From Gonapodya prolifera JEL478 (lineage: Eukaryota; Monoblepharomycota; Monoblepharidomycetes; Monoblepharidales; Gonapodyaceae), in contig KQ965735.1 of NCBI GenBank assembly GCA_001574975.1, positions 619,479 through 683,478 of the forward strand: a stretch of DNA of 64,000 bases. Reading direction: 5' to 3'. The stretch's first letter is position 1. Every line of letters starts with the position of its first letter. The notes below the pieces were generated by a model, which was given only the letters and a program-made list of their open reading frames with translations, did no database searches and was not told the DNA's origin. The position numbers and the translations under genes are program-made. Shown in pieces: positions 21,133-33,202 of the stretch.

Positions 21133-22627
21133 ATGCGCAGCAAAACCAGCATCCTCATCGCATCGGGCACTGACACCATGTTCGGTACGCTGCGCGTCTC
21201 GTCGTCCCCCGTGTCGACGTGACGTCACATTCACTCCCCTTCGTCCCATTTCAGGCTCGTATCTCCTCTCCCTTCTTCAAGCCGTGAGCATCATTCTGCC
21301 TCTGAATATGAAAGGCCACGCTGATGGTTTTTCGTGCTGCGGAATCAGTACCCTCACAGCGCCGCTTTTGACATCTACGTCGTCGCTCGAAGCACAATCG
21401 AGAAAGGCACGTCAACCATACCCTTTCCTCAGTCCATTATTTGAACATGAACTCATTTTTCTGCCATCAAGACGTGATCCTTGCGACACATGAATCGTTG
21501 CCCTTGCACCACGTGCACGTCCTACCTGTCGTCTCCACTCACGATAGCTCCGAAGCAGCGACCGTGCTCACTACTTCTTCCATCAACGTGGTTGTCATCA
21601 TTGCAGGACCCACTGATACCGCGAACGAGGCAGACAAGTGGGTCGCCGCCTGTGCAAGCTCGAAGAAAGTAACCGGCGCAGCAGGCCAAGACTACGCTGG
21701 GGTCTCGAAGGTCGTTGCCGTGACCAACTGGGTGTGTGGAGCGCTTCAGGGAGAAGTGGGAGCCGGGGATCTGGACAGGGTCGGACGGTCGGAGGCTGCT
21801 CGGATGATTGAGATTGAGAACGCCATCAAGAAGTTCAAGGTAGACGGCGGTCAGGGGGATGCTTGGACCATCGTGAGGCTTGGCTTCTTTCTCGAAAAGC
21901 TGGAGTGGCTGTCGGATGATGGTGCGTTCTGTGATGTCTGTTGTTCTGGCAGTTAAACGGTGGTGAGAGCTCCAGTGACACAACGTTTGGCCATCCTTTC
22001 ATGTGCATCCTAACAGTTGCGACCAAGGACACACTTCCATTTCTGATGGGCAAAGCGACTTTCCTACCTGCGGACGTACACAACTCGGCACTCGCGTTGC
22101 TTCACATTGCCACAAACGACAAGTATCGTGGTGTACGCACTCTCACGGGCACAACGGTAAAATCTCTCTTTCAACACTTCAAACACCATCTAACTCTTTC
22201 AACGCAATCACAGCACTATGACGCAGAAAGGCTCGCCTTTGAATTCAGCGAAGCACTTGGTCGGCAGATAAAGATCGTGGCCTCGGAGACCGGAAGCGGG
22301 CTGGACGCCCCGAAGGAGCACATTCGAAAGCTCTTTGCGGCTCGCTCCGTCGGGGAGGCAGCGCTTACCGTCGAGGAGATGGAGAGTATCGGCAAGGGCC
22401 TGTACCCAGACGCGTCTGGTCAGATCGAGTTGCTCACTGGACACCGTGCCAAGACCGTGGAGCAATGGCTCACAGAGGAGAAAATCAAGGGCAGGTTCGA
22501 GAGGAGGGAGGAGAGCGCCGCAACGGGTGTCGACGTGGAGAAGAAGCTTGAGGAGGCCGCGAAGGAGTTTGAAGAGATGAAAATAGGGGGCGTCGTGGCT
22601 AGCGAGGCTGTTGCACCGGGGGTTTGA
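21133..22627 (+). CDS. NmrA-like / atypical short-chain NAD(P)-binding protein
   Basis: Rossmann-fold protein of the NmrA-like type; such proteins are redox sensors or reductases. Resolved exons: 21133-21184, 21255-21283, 21349-~21405, ~21472-21921, 22017-22156, 22214-22627. Junctions 1-2, 2-3, 4-5 and 5-6 agree in phase; the join from exon 3 to exon 4 is not resolved. The N-terminus TSILIASGTDTMFGSYLLSL has the beta-alpha start of a Rossmann fold with a diverged glycine loop, followed by FDIYVVARST. Later motifs are VVVIIAGPTDTANEADKWV, EIENAIKKF, WTIVRLGFFLEKL and LPFLMGKATFLPADVHNSAL. The C-terminus is a Lys/Glu-rich helix. Function within the superfamily is unknown. Confidence 0.65.
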
Positions 22628-22760
22628 TCTTTCTAGGGCTGGGGTTTACGTCATTTGAAAAGTCTACAAATGAAATGAAGTGAAAATGTTGAGCACTAAT
22701 GACCACAGTAGACCTTCAGGCCCAAGACCTTCCCTACAGAGTTGACACCTGCGTGCAGCG

Positions 22761-23685
22761 ATGGCGCTGGACCCCAACTCGCCCAGCTTCAATCTTGACT
22801 TCTACCTGAAGAAGCAGGCCACCGAATGGGTGCAGGACTCGGAGGTCGACCGCATCTTGCAGTGCTCGCCTCTCGACCCGTTCCAGATTCTCGAGCTGGA
22901 CGTGTACTCAAAGAGTCTGGCAGAGAACCAGCTCAAGTTCGAGGACAGGTTCCCCCAGGAGAAGGACATCAAAGCTGCGTGTACGTTTCGAAACTCTTTC
23001 GTGGTCATTTACTGCGGAAAGCTGGAGGCAGGAAGGACGGTCTCGTGTCGGGAACGATCGGAGTGAACGAGCTTTACGCATCACAGTGTGCCTCGTAAAC
23101 TGGCTTTTGGAGCATCACGGCCGGAAGAATCCTACAATCCGCTCGAACATCTAGTGGAACACACCTGGAACGTGACGAGCGCCATATGCTGACCACTTTT
23201 ACGACTTTATTTTCCCATTTATAGACCGCAAGAAGTCCCTTCTCCTTCACCCCGACAAGTGCAAGCACCCGGAGACTTCTAAAGCCTTTGATGTCCTCAA
23301 AAAGGCCGAGCAGCAGCTCTCCGACCTCGAAAAGCGCCGGGACCTTCTCGTTGTTCTCGACGAGGCCACACGAGAAGCTCAACGCACAGTGGCAAACAAC
23401 TCCAACGTCAGACCACCGGCCGGCACCTCCAACCCTTCCTTAAATACCCTCGTTCGCTCCCGTTTCCTCCGCATGCTGTCATCTTCCCAATCCCGCTCGG
23501 CGTCCCTCCTTGCGTCGAACCTCGAACGAGAACGCAAGCAAAAGGAGGAAGTGGAGAATGAGCTCAAGCGCAAGCGGCAGTACGACAAGGAGTGGGAGGA
23601 GACAAGGGAGAAGAGAGTCGGCAGCTGGAGGGACTTTCAAAAGAAGGGGAAGGGAGCCGGGGGTCTCAAAAAGCTGAAGACTTGA
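22761..23685 (+). CDS. DNAJC8: DNAJC8/SPF31-like J-domain splicing protein
   Basis: DNAJC8 (Spf31) is a J-domain protein associated with the spliceosome. Two exons in phase (22761-22980, 23225-23685), about 226 aa. The J domain starts at DPFQILELDVYSKSLAE and, after the intron, continues YRKKSLLLHPDKCKHPET with an intact HPD motif that stimulates Hsp70. A long charged helix follows (KRRDLLVVLDEATREAQRTV, later LERERKQKEEVENELKRKRQ). The C-terminus WEETREKRVGSWRDFQKK is the family signature of DNAJC8 rather than of general chaperones. Length is close to the human protein. Confidence 0.9.
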
Positions 23686-23981
23686 TGGCCTGGTGACTTG
23701 AGCGAGGGGAATGGGACATTTGTTGATCACCGCGACATCATAAGGAGAGGAGGGACACGATTTTCGCACAATGGCGCTGCGAATGGATCCTTCGTGGCGT
23801 GTTTTTGAACGGACGAACAGCTCCACGCTATTTCCCACACGAATGAGGAGCTGATGGCGTACCTGGCGCGCTCATGTAACATAACAACGCATTGCCCACT
23901 TACTTCATTGATAAATTTACTTCAATTAGAAAATTTCAAACAACTCTTTTGACAAGCTGCGGACACAGTTCCCAGAAGTCA

Positions 23982-25618
23982 ATGACCAGTCGGAAACTTT
24001 TCTCCTCGACCGACCCGGACCACAAATTCGGGACACGCATCCTTCAGGACCAATCCCGCGTGTTTGAGCACAACGCATGGGACCACGCCGAATGGAACCC
24101 CGAGCAGGAGAAGGTTGCGAAGAAGATTGTGGAGGGGCAGGTCAAGGAACGAGAGAAGCGAGGGCCGCGAGACGAGAACGAACCCGGTAAGTGGCTAAAA
24201 CGCCGATGGGTCGTTCGGTGTGATGGTCTGTCTGGTTGATGACGACTCCACCTCAATGTGTTCACAATGTGAACAGAGCTCCAAGAGCCATCTTTACCTT
24301 GGGACGCCTTCTACTCGCGCAACGAGAACAAATTCTTCAAGGACAGACACTGGCTTTCGGTTGAATTCCCCGAACTGACGTCCCTACGCAACGCCAGGCG
24401 CAGGGTGCGAGAGACACCGACTTCACCTTCCTCCGATGTGGCCGAGACCGACCTGGATGTCCGACATTGGCCCCTGAGGTTTCAAAGAGAGTTTGAGCGA
24501 CAGAAGCGAGTGCGAGTGACCAGCGAATCGGACGGGGTGGACGGAGAACTGGCAGTGGGTGGGAGCGAGGACGTTTACGACCCCGTCTTCCGTGTCTTGG
24601 AGTGCGGCTGTGGAACCGGAAGCACCATTTTCCCACTTCTGGATGAGTGGGCGCAGGCGGATGAACCTTTACCGGGGGAAGAAAACGGGAATGACGAGCT
24701 CAGTGACAGCGTTCTGAACCCACCCCCGACCATATTTGTCAACGGATGCGATTTCGCGGAGACTGCTGTAGAGTTGGTGAAGGTGAGCAGAGCGTTTGTG
24801 CTGAGGCTCAGGTGCAGTCTCCACACTTGCACCGATCGCAGGGAAATCCGGCGTACTCCACGGCATCGTGTAATGCGTTTGTATATGGTAAGTGGGACAT
24901 CATAGGCTGTGCTCGCGACGGCGCGGCGTCTTGTTCTCTGGATCGCATTGGTACCGACATCTGTTGTCTTCAGACCTCACCTCCGATGACCCAATGGCCC
25001 TGGAGCCAAACTCGATCGACGTAATTACATGCATTTTCGTCTTGAGTGCGCTGGACCCCGTGAAGTGGGAACGGGCGGCCAGTAACATTGCGAGGGTGAG
25101 TCAATACACAGCTTTACGTAGAACCAAAGGGTTAAAATGCAATGACGCTTCCAGGTGTTGCGACCAGGCGGAATTTTATTGTTCCGCGGTGAGTCGAGTC
25201 CCCGTATGGTCTTTCCCGCAGTCGTGCCCAACAATACCCTCGTCATGACCAGATTATGCCCGGTACGATCTCACGCAGCTGCGGTTCAAAGGTAACAGAC
25301 TCCTCAAAGAATCTTTGTACACGCGGGGTGATGGTACCATGGTGTACTTTTTCGACGAGGGTGCGTTTTGGTTGTAGTTGCAACAGGTCCTCGTTCTCAT
25401 TGGATTCTACACTTACGTTCGCTTTGCCTGTCTCACCACATCGACATTCGAAATTTCCTTCTTGTACTTTCTCTTGCGTAGCCGAACTGTCGACACTGTT
25501 CCCTCCGTCCGTATTCACGATTGAAAAGTCGGGCGTGGACAGGAGACTGATTGTAAACAGGGGGAGGCAGGTTAAGATGTATAGGTGTTGGTTGCAAGCC
25601 AAGATTCGAAAACTGTGA
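23982..25618 (+). CDS. METTL2: METTL2/Abp140-type tRNA m3C methyltransferase
   Basis: METTL2/Trm140 enzymes methylate cytosine 32 of tRNA Thr and Arg. Seven exons with consistent phases: 23982-24186, 24277-24782, 24842-24887, 24974-25095, 25155-25188, 25253-25360, 25482-25618; about 385 aa. The N-terminus [20 protein letters not shown] is diagnostic of the METTL2/8 branch. Next are [19 protein letters not shown], the SAM site [15 protein letters not shown], an acidic loop at [46 protein letters not shown] and [19 protein letters not shown]. The last exon ends [19 protein letters not shown], matching the family's closing R-W-Q-K segment. Inserts around residues 140-185 are less conserved. Confidence 0.92.
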
Positions 25619-25826
25619 ACTTCTGAGAAGTGATGACATGAACAAAAGTTTATAACGTTTTTCCGTACAAGCGCTGCGTCTTGGCGCACGGGGTTCAGTT
25701 TGTCCCATTCTTTCAGCAAAACCCAATCGATCGTCAAACGGAAGGGATCCACGAATGAGCTACAGCCTTCAACGCTTCCAATAATCACCGAAGAAACATC
25801 GTCGCCTCGAAATCAGTTAAATCGCG

Positions 25827-27446
25827 ATGGCTCCTCGAATCGCTCTCCTGGTGGTGGCTTTTGCGATTGTTCACGCTGCTGCAGCTCAGAATGTACTCTC
25901 AGTACTACAATCTGTGGTGGCAGGGAACTCTGGGAAAACGAGCTTTTCGGTGTGTGGCGTGCTGATGCGACACGTACTCGTCAGGCTTTGACACAAATTC
26001 TGTCAGAACATTGGGAAGTTTGTCAACAAAATAGCCAATTCCCCGCCTCTTCAACCTATCTTGGCCAGCACTGCCTTTGACGGAGTCATTTCAGTGTTTG
26101 CCCCTATCGACTCCGCGTGGGACGCTGCCGGATACGACAATTTGGATCCAGCTACTTTGGCGGAGGTTCTTCAGTGAGTCATTTTTGCAAGCGAGTGCTG
26201 TGGAGGGGCGCTTATCCGACGGACGATGGCAGATACCATGTCGTCGCGCGCGATTTAAATTATGTGTTTCTTCCTAATGCACCATGCTTTGCACCCACCT
26301 TTTTGGGTCTCCTTTCCAATGCTACTTTGGCAGCTCCTAGCCCACAGTGGGTTTATGTTCTGAACGAGTGAGTTTCGCGAAAACCATGAGTGGGAGTCCG
26401 GGACATAAATGTTTCCCCCCACAGATACGTTTCAACAAAAGTCATGGGCAACTTCTCTACCACCGGAGGCCTGCCATCCCGTGGCCTGGAGCCACTGGAT
26501 GCATTTACATCTGAGTAAGTGGTCAATTGTTCTCTCGTCCCAACCCTTGGTTCTCACAAAGCGTTTCTCAGCAATGCCCTGGTGTACGTCATGCCAACAG
26601 TGATGACACCACCACCTACGATTTCCGCAGTCTTAGCCAATTGGCAGGCTGCGTCAACCTTTCTCGGTCTCCTCGGAGGCGCCATAAAAGCCCAGGTGGA
26701 TTCCGTTCCCTTCCCTGGCGCGACCTTCTTCATCCCCACAAACGACGCCATCTCCTCGTTTGGCGCTGGGGCGTGGGATGCGAACAACGCCATGCTCGCT
26801 GACATGATCAAACATCACGTCGTGGTGGGAACCTCCCGCCCCGTGTTCCTGTCGCGGCAAGCGGATCCTGTCAAACTGGGGCCCTTCCCAGAAGGTCTGT
26901 CAGGGATGAACGTGGGCGAAATTCGTTCGTACTCCACCCTTGCGTGAGTGGCAATCTATAGAGTTTTGATGCGTGAAAGCTGATTGTGCAAACACAGAGG
27001 CTCGCTTGTCACGGTGACACGTCGCTCTGATGGAGTTTACGTGAATGGGGATTCTTTGATTGTCCAAGGTGACATTCTGTGCGCACAAGGAGTGGTGGGT
27101 GCCTTACCTCATCGATGGCAACAATAAGACATCAAGCAACCCTGGCACTGGTCCTCTTTAGATTCATCTGATATCAAAACCCCTGGTGTCGACTGTGGGA
27201 TCTGCATCACCCTCATCCACATTAGCGTCCTCCGCGCCAGCACCCACACCTACCATGGCCACAAACTCCATGACACAAACTTCCGCTCGACCCACGTCCA
27301 GTGCGACTCTGTCCACCACGCCTGCCGCAGGCCCGGCAGCCGCGTCGGGACAAAATGTGAAACCATCTTCAGCTTCCAAAAGCAATTCCCCGGTGGCACT
27401 GTTTGCGTTGATCGCGACAGCCGCCCTTGGAATTACTGCATTATGA
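25827..27446 (+). CDS. GPI-anchored protein with two fasciclin (FAS1) domains, copy 2
   Basis: Paralogue of the gene at 15343. Seven exons in phase: 25827-25949, 26007-26173, 26233-26367, 26425-26514, 26572-26943, 26998-27094, 27162-27446; about 422 aa. Signal peptide MAPRIALLVVAFAIVHAAAA, then the same QNVLSVLQ start as copy 1 (QNVLDVLSEV). FAS1 motifs: VISVFAPIDSAWDAAG, YHVVARDLNYVFLPNAP, GATFFIPTNDAISSFGAG, MIKHHVVVGTSRP and the closing DSLIVQGDILCAQGVVIH. A Ser/Thr/Ala stalk is followed by a C-terminal hydrophobic GPI signal (VALFALIATAALGITAL). It has two more introns in the coding part than copy 1. Its stop is 20 bp from the stop of the convergent 7TM-RGS gene. Confidence 0.92.
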
Positions 27447-27466
27447 TAAATTATAAAATATTTATT

Positions 27467-30400
27467 CTACTGACTGTGATGGCCCCTTAGAATTGTCAAT
27501 AAGCTCTTTGAAAGAGTTTTCCGCGGAGTTTTGCCCTGGCTGTCCACACGCGCAACTGCGCCATCCGGTTCTTTCGTCGAGGACTCGGGTTTCTCCCCTC
27601 GGCTCTGCGCGGTGGGTAAGGTTGCGTAACTCAGATCTGGGGTTCCGTCAGCCAGCAGTCCGAGATTTTCCGCGTGCTGTATCCGGTCCACCGTTTGGTT
27701 CAAAAAGCGCGGGAGCACGTCCGTCTTTAAAACTCCCAGAACTTCGTTGAGCGCGGGTTGGAACACTTCCGCGTTGATGGGCTGCGTTCTGTCGCTGAGA
27801 TCTTGGACAATCTTGCGTCGACACTGGGCGCTGCGTTCACGAGGCAGCACGTAAAAGGTCTGACGAGTTGGCACCGACGAAGCAAGGCGCCAGACACACC
27901 TGATATTGATCTCCTTCGGCGCCCCCGCGACGATATACGCCTGCACAATCTCCGTGGTACGTGCCCGGAGCTCCTCCTCCACGAGGAAGTCTGACCAATC
28001 CTCGCTCTGGAACGCCTGCTCGCCGCTCGGTCCTTCATCGTCGTTGTCGTCGATGTCGTTGGGGGGCTTTTTTTTGCGAGCTTTGGCGGCGGCAAGGGCG
28101 GTCGTGGAGCGCGCAGACGACTTTATTTGGCGCAGGGCGAAGGTCTTTTGAAAGTGGGGGGAGGGTCAGAAACAACGCGGTTTGGCTTCTGCAACGAGGA
28201 AGAGTACCCGGTATTTTTGGAGATCTCTGTAAAACTCGTACGACTCGTAGGACTTTTCTTGTTTGAGAAACGTTTCGAAGTCTCTAAGTGAGAACGGTGA
28301 CTCGAACTTTGAACCAATCAATATTTCACTGCCAATGAGCCCGGCGAACTTTACCAAAGCTTTGTTGCACACAAACACACCTCATTTGCAAGCAGCTTTG
28401 TCAGTGTAGCCCTCCCATTCTGTCTCATCGAAGTCGCTCTCGACGAAACCGCCGTCGACATGGAAAAGTCCGTTCCTCTCCGTTCCCCCGTTCCACGATA
28501 GCTTGAAAGGGAATCCTCCCGCGGTCGCACCGCGATGCTCTCGTGAGACTCTCGGAACGTACTCCGCCCCAAGTTGCTGCACGATTGTGCGGCTTGTGCG
28601 TCCACGTCCTTGTCCGCCTTCTTTGGCGCTTGGATCCCCTCCGAATGACGCCGAGCAACTGGGCCGGTGTTACCAGAGTCGGTCGACTTACGGGGACCGA
28701 TTGGCGGCAGTGGCTCAGTACCATCCTCCGCAACCTCGGACCGGATACACGTCGTTTCCTGCTCGACATGACACATTATCCCAAGCCTTTGGATCAAGAA
28801 TACAGCAATCTCGTGTACTCGGTCCTCACCGTTTTTACACGTTCACTCGCCCCGTCTTCCGGATTCCCCGTTTGCGGCGACGATCCCTGCCCCGCTGCGT
28901 GTTGCTGTCCTGCATTGCGGCCAGGTGAGGGCTGTCCGAAATATCCCGAAGATGTTAAGCACCCAGTAGCATCGGCGATGTGTGTGGGCAGAGGGAGTTA
29001 GCCGTTGTGTGCAGAAGTTTCCGAATTCCAATCGATGTCCTACCGGAGGTTCCGATGGCGGAGGAGTGAGCGGGGACGGCGGTCTCGGGACTGATGGGAT
29101 GTCCATCGGGTGATTGTTTCGGTTGCAGCAGCGATATGAAAGTGTCGAGTTGAGTTGTGTTGCGAGGTCTCGATCGATCACAAAGGCCACAGGTAGCCAA
29201 ACCCCCAACGACCAGCGCTGGAAGTGACAGCTGAGATTATTATACGGTGAACGTACAGATACACACAATTAAGCAAATAAAAATACAAGAACAGGTGTTG
29301 AGTCACTGCCGTCGCTCCCGTCACTCCCGAGCGATCCATTTAAAAAGACCCGGTATGCTTTTCGCTATTCGGATCGCCCTGTCCGACCTGTGCGGGCGCC
29401 ACTGCTCAGACTCTTTCGCAGGAACCACTCCAGCCTCCACAGCATCCTCGGCGTCTTTCATCGCCCGGAGAACTTCCAGAATGCCGCGTGCGATTTTGCG
29501 TGAGCTCGGGTCGGTAAGGAAGAACACGAGGGTGTTCAAGGTGCCGCTTGTCAAGAGGAGGAACTCTGAAATGTGTGATTTGAATATGACACGAACTGAT
29601 GGCGCTGCGAAATGACATATAGCTCACCGCCAACAGCCATCATGTACCCACTGTTCGTAATCGTCGCAACGCTCGAACACCCTGCACAGGCGAGCACGAT
29701 AAGAGGGTACTTGAGAGCAGAGGTCAGCAACGCATCGCACATGTGTGAAATCCAGCTCAGTGGTACACACCATGACCAACCTCCTCGACACAATCTCCGA
29801 ATCCTCTCTGGCCGTTTGTCCAACCCCGCTCATGACGCCCGCAGTTGCAGTCGGAACTCTGAAATCGGGAATGGAGGGAATGGAGGTGTTGCGCACCAGA
29901 AGCTTGTATATGATACATGTTGCGAGCACGCCGTTAGAAATGCAGGCGCTCATGATACCCGCCGCGACGAATTTTCCGTGGAAGCCCCAGGGGTCTGAGA
30001 ACCAGCAAACGGTGTTCTCTGCTTGTTCTGTGCTCCTGGATGAATTTGAACAATGGTTTGACAGGTGAACATTGTACCAACCCCAACTACAATACTCACG
30101 ACCCAAGAGTCCCCGCGCCAAACACAACCATGGCCGATAAAGGAATAGTGATGAGCGCAATGTCCAGTTTCCTCGACGGCCGCAAATTCAACACCAAGGA
30201 CCGGAACAGCAGGATTGAAATCGCCAGGGTTGAAATGTAATCCACCGCGAACGCGCCGACACCTCCCGCGATGACGATACTAGATGAAAAATTGCAGAGC
30301 GTGTCGAAAATTCGCCAGCAATGGGAGACGTTCAGGAACCACGCACCTGCACTGCACTGTCCCGGGCGTCGTGAAGTGAATCGCGCCAAAGAAGGACGTC

Positions 30401-30722
30401 CCAACCATATTCCCGACAAAGAAAAGAAGCATAAGCGTGTGGAGCGTGTGTCGCAGCATTGGCAGCTTGAATCTTGAGGGTCCGACGATCAGGAGACCGG
30501 AGACGGGAGGTCAGTGAGCCAGCAGGGACGAGCGTTAGGGATGGATAAACCTCATCGCAATCCGTATGGAAACGGAACAGAGGAGACTCACCCGTGAGCC
30601 AGCGCGTACATGGACAGCGCCGCGACGTCGCCAAGAAGGGAGAGACACAGCGGCGGCACGTAAATCAGCTGGTTGACCACCTCGGGTGCCATGACGATCC
30701 GTCTGACGAGGCGCGCGGACAT
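27467..30722 (-). CDS. Seven-transmembrane receptor-like protein fused to an RGS domain
   Basis: RGS domains speed GTP hydrolysis by G-alpha; fusion to a 7TM part is known from plant AtRGS1 and fungal GprK-type proteins. Twelve exons, all in phase: 30722-30592, 30472-30347, 30279-30100, 30035-29771, 29709-29628, 29565-29350, 29217-29044, 28909-28830, 28758-28379, 28328-28208, 28144-27900, 27830-27467; about 787 aa. Spans include LCLSLLGDVAALSMYAL, TLMLLFFVGNMVGTSFFGA, IALITIPLSAMVVFGAG, FVAAGIMSACISNGVLA, YPLIVLACAGCSSVATI and FLLLTSGTLNTLVFF; the loop before span 5 has CWFSDPWG. After a disordered linker, the RGS part has ATLTKLLANE, SPFSLRDFETFLKQEKSYES, YEFYRDLQKYR, ARTTEIVQAYI and RKIVQDLSDR with EVFQPALNEVL. 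The weakest junction is exon 6 to 7 (donor GTCTTT). If it is wrong, exon 6 stops at 29323 and the RGS part would lack a start codon. Confidence 0.78.
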
Positions 30723-31601
30723 GGTCCCGGAAGATGGAAGGAGATGGGAGGAGATTGAGATGCTGGATTCGTTTTTAGTGGGAAAACCGTGCCGTCACGT
30801 GAAATCACCCTTGAATTCGCCTTGTTCGGAGATACCGAGTCCGAACCCGACTCAGGCCTTTGCCTCCCACGAGACGCACCAAATAGGGCGGGAGTCCACC
30901 ACTTGGATCCAGTCGTCTCGGGAGCGATGGCACGTGACATACATTGATCCCCTTATATAGCAGCTGTTGTCCCGAAGATGTCGGGCAAGCGACGATGCCA
31001 AGACCGGCCGGTCCAACTCCAGGCTTTCCAATTAGGTCTGCCGCCAAGCTGATAGCTGAAACAGAATTACCATTCTGAAGTTTCTTCATGCAGCAATCTG
31101 TCCAAATTATCGGCACAGTACTTGTGCTCCCTCCATCCACTTGGGCACAGTTTTACCCATATTACGGTAATCCGATCAACTGTTTCTAGGGCTCGTAGTT
31201 TGGTGCAGTCTTTCTAGTCGCTTAAAAACGGGTATGTCATTTCGGACAGGTGGTTGGGGGTGAAAGTCATGTGAAAATGTTGGCCAAAGGCTCCGGCGCA
31301 CCAAACGCATATCTTGCCGCCGATTTCGTATATCCAAAAAAAAAAAAAAAACGTCCCTCTCTCCACCGCACATCCCGCCTTCACATTCAAATTATCTTAA
31401 TTCCCTGTCTCCGCTATATTAGCTTCCCAACGATATTACAAGAACACCGACGTTCCCCAATCTCGCTTCCACAATGCTACGAAAAGTTTTGAAAAAACCA
31501 TGTGCCCCCAATTGAAACAAAAACACCTGTTGTCTTGAGTCGCCCAATCCCAACTATCCACCTGCACCTGCACCTCCACCTCCACCTCTCCCGCACAGAG
31601 C
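30723..31601. other. Intergenic, A-run, no gene seen
   Basis: About 0.9 kb between the start of the 7TM-RGS gene and the end of carbonic anhydrase. It includes a run of 16 A (31336-31351) and a CACCTGCACCTCCACC tract at its right edge (31559-31590). No coding signal was recognised. Confidence 0.6.
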
Positions 31602-33202
31602 TTATTGCGGCGCCGCGACCTTGTACACGTCCCGGATACGGTCGGGGCTGGAGGTGGTCAGGTGCAGGTCGCGGAGGAGACCGTCCGAGACCCGGTAGCA
31701 CCAGCCTGTGTGAGGTGAAGGGATGAGGTTAGAGGGTGTGACACAGTGGACTCGTCAACGCTACACCAGCATCCGAAACTCCATCCCCCGATAGCTTCAA
31801 TCCCTCCGACCCGAATTCAAGTCCTGAGCCCCACACCACCACACCTCGTCGCCTCAACGCAAACTCACCGTGCACATTAACCTCCCACCCCTTCGCCCAC
31901 GCATTCTGCACAATACTCGTATAACACACATTCTCCACACTCCTCGCCACATTCAGCTCGCACAGCAAATCCCCCCTTGCCTTTATATCGTCAATGGTCT
32001 CGAGCTGGTGCTGGTGGACGTAGTACAGGTCCTTGATGGACCGGAGCCAGTTGTCGAGCAGCCCGAACTGCTGGTTGCCCATCGCGGCGAGCACGCCCCC
32101 GCACCCGTAGTGGCCCACCACCATGATATTCTTGACGCGGAGGACTTCGACAGAGTATTGGAGGACGGAGAGGACGGACATGTCGGTGTGGTTGACCACG
32201 TTGGCGATGTTGCCTGTGGGAGGTACGGGGGTGGGTTGGGTTACGACAGGGCAGAGAGAATTCTGATGGAAAGGGGAAGCTTACGGTGGACAAAGACTTC
32301 ACCGGGGAGAAGGCCGACCAGGGTGTTGGCGGGGACGCGGGAGTCGGAGCACCCTGTGAATGGTACGTCAACAGTCAGAATGTGATTTGAGCAGGGTCCA
32401 GGGTCCATGAGTACAATAAATAAATCGAATTCTGCACATCCGTATTGTAAGAGTACTTGCCTCCGGCAAGAATATGCGCTCCGCAATAGCCGCTTCGCGG
32501 TTGGTCATTCGCCTCTAGCGGGCTCCTCGGTCTCTATTCACGCTCTGAATGGGATATTCCTTGCTCCGCCGATCATTCGCCTCCGGCCGATGTAACGTTT
32601 CGCTCGACAGCCTCGGTCGGCGTTATCGCACCTAGGCCTCGAACTCGTTCCTCAGACCTTCGGCCTCGGCCGCTCGGCCTCTTCCACTCACCGATCCAGA
32701 GGTACGACGGCGCCTGCTGCTGGTTCAACTCGTCCAGGAATCCTGGCATTTCCGTCTTGGTAACCTCTGCCCACTTCTTGTTATTTTCAAGCAACTCCTG
32801 CGGTGTCATCATGCGGTGGATGTACGATGGCGAGGACGTCTTGGGGGGAGGTTGCGACGGGGGTTGCGAGCCCGAGTGCGCCAGCGCGGCAGACGAGGGC
32901 ATGGCTGTCACGGATGCCGGTGAGGACACCGCGAGGCGGGATGCGGATTGGGACGGGGGCAGGAACGGGTTGGAGCGGGTTGCGATAAGCTGCGGGGCGG
33001 AGGGTGTCGCGGCCGAGAGGTGCGACTGGGAGGCTTGGGGAGCGTGTGTGTGCGGGAGGGGGTTTCCGCATCCGCACAGGGCGAATTGGGACGAGGAGAA
33101 GGCGCGGAGGGGCAGGGTCCGTGATGGGGCAGAGGAGACGGAGGAGAGGTGGGTGGCGGAGAGGCGGGGCGCGGCGGCGCGGAGAGAGCTGAATGCGAGC
33201 AT
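31602..33202 (-). CDS. Beta-carbonic anhydrase, predicted mitochondrial
   Basis: Zinc enzyme interconverting CO2 and bicarbonate (Nce103 family). Four exons in phase: 33202-32692, 32353-32285, 32213-31869, 31705-31602; about 342 aa. The ATG at 33202 opens an Arg/Ser-rich, acid-free presequence ([20 protein letters not shown]). A Pro/Ser-rich linker leads to NNKKWAEV, where the conserved domain begins. Zinc ligands and partner Asp/Arg: GCSDSRVPA (Cys, with the Asp-Arg dyad) and VVGHYGCGG (His, Cys). Further motifs are [34 protein letters not shown] and a final [13 protein letters not shown]. The linker between presequence and enzyme (~100 residues) is longer than in yeast. Intron 1 (32354-32691) is large and GC-rich. 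Confidence 0.93.
32354..32691 (-). repeat. GC-rich repeat-bearing intron of the carbonic anhydrase gene
   Basis: Read on the minus strand this 338-bp intron holds GGCCGAGCGGCCGAGGCCGA near its 5' end, then CGAGGCTGTCGAGCGAA and three GGAGGCRA-type motifs. The 16-base core and one GGAGGC motif recur in the same order in the ketopantoate reductase intron at 10992-11192. It is several times longer than typical introns of the window. Confidence 0.5.

Noticed and set aside
25256-25618. Treating the end of METTL2 as one uninterrupted exon
   Set aside because: The frame stays open through 25361-25481, but removing that segment (GTGCGT...GCGTAG) gives a better family match and keeps phase.
28351-29323. 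Reading the RGS region as a separate gene from the 7TM part
   Set aside because: No ATG exists in the needed frame of its first exon, whereas all junctions with the 7TM exons agree in phase; the fused model is preferred, with the exon 6-7 donor noted as weak.
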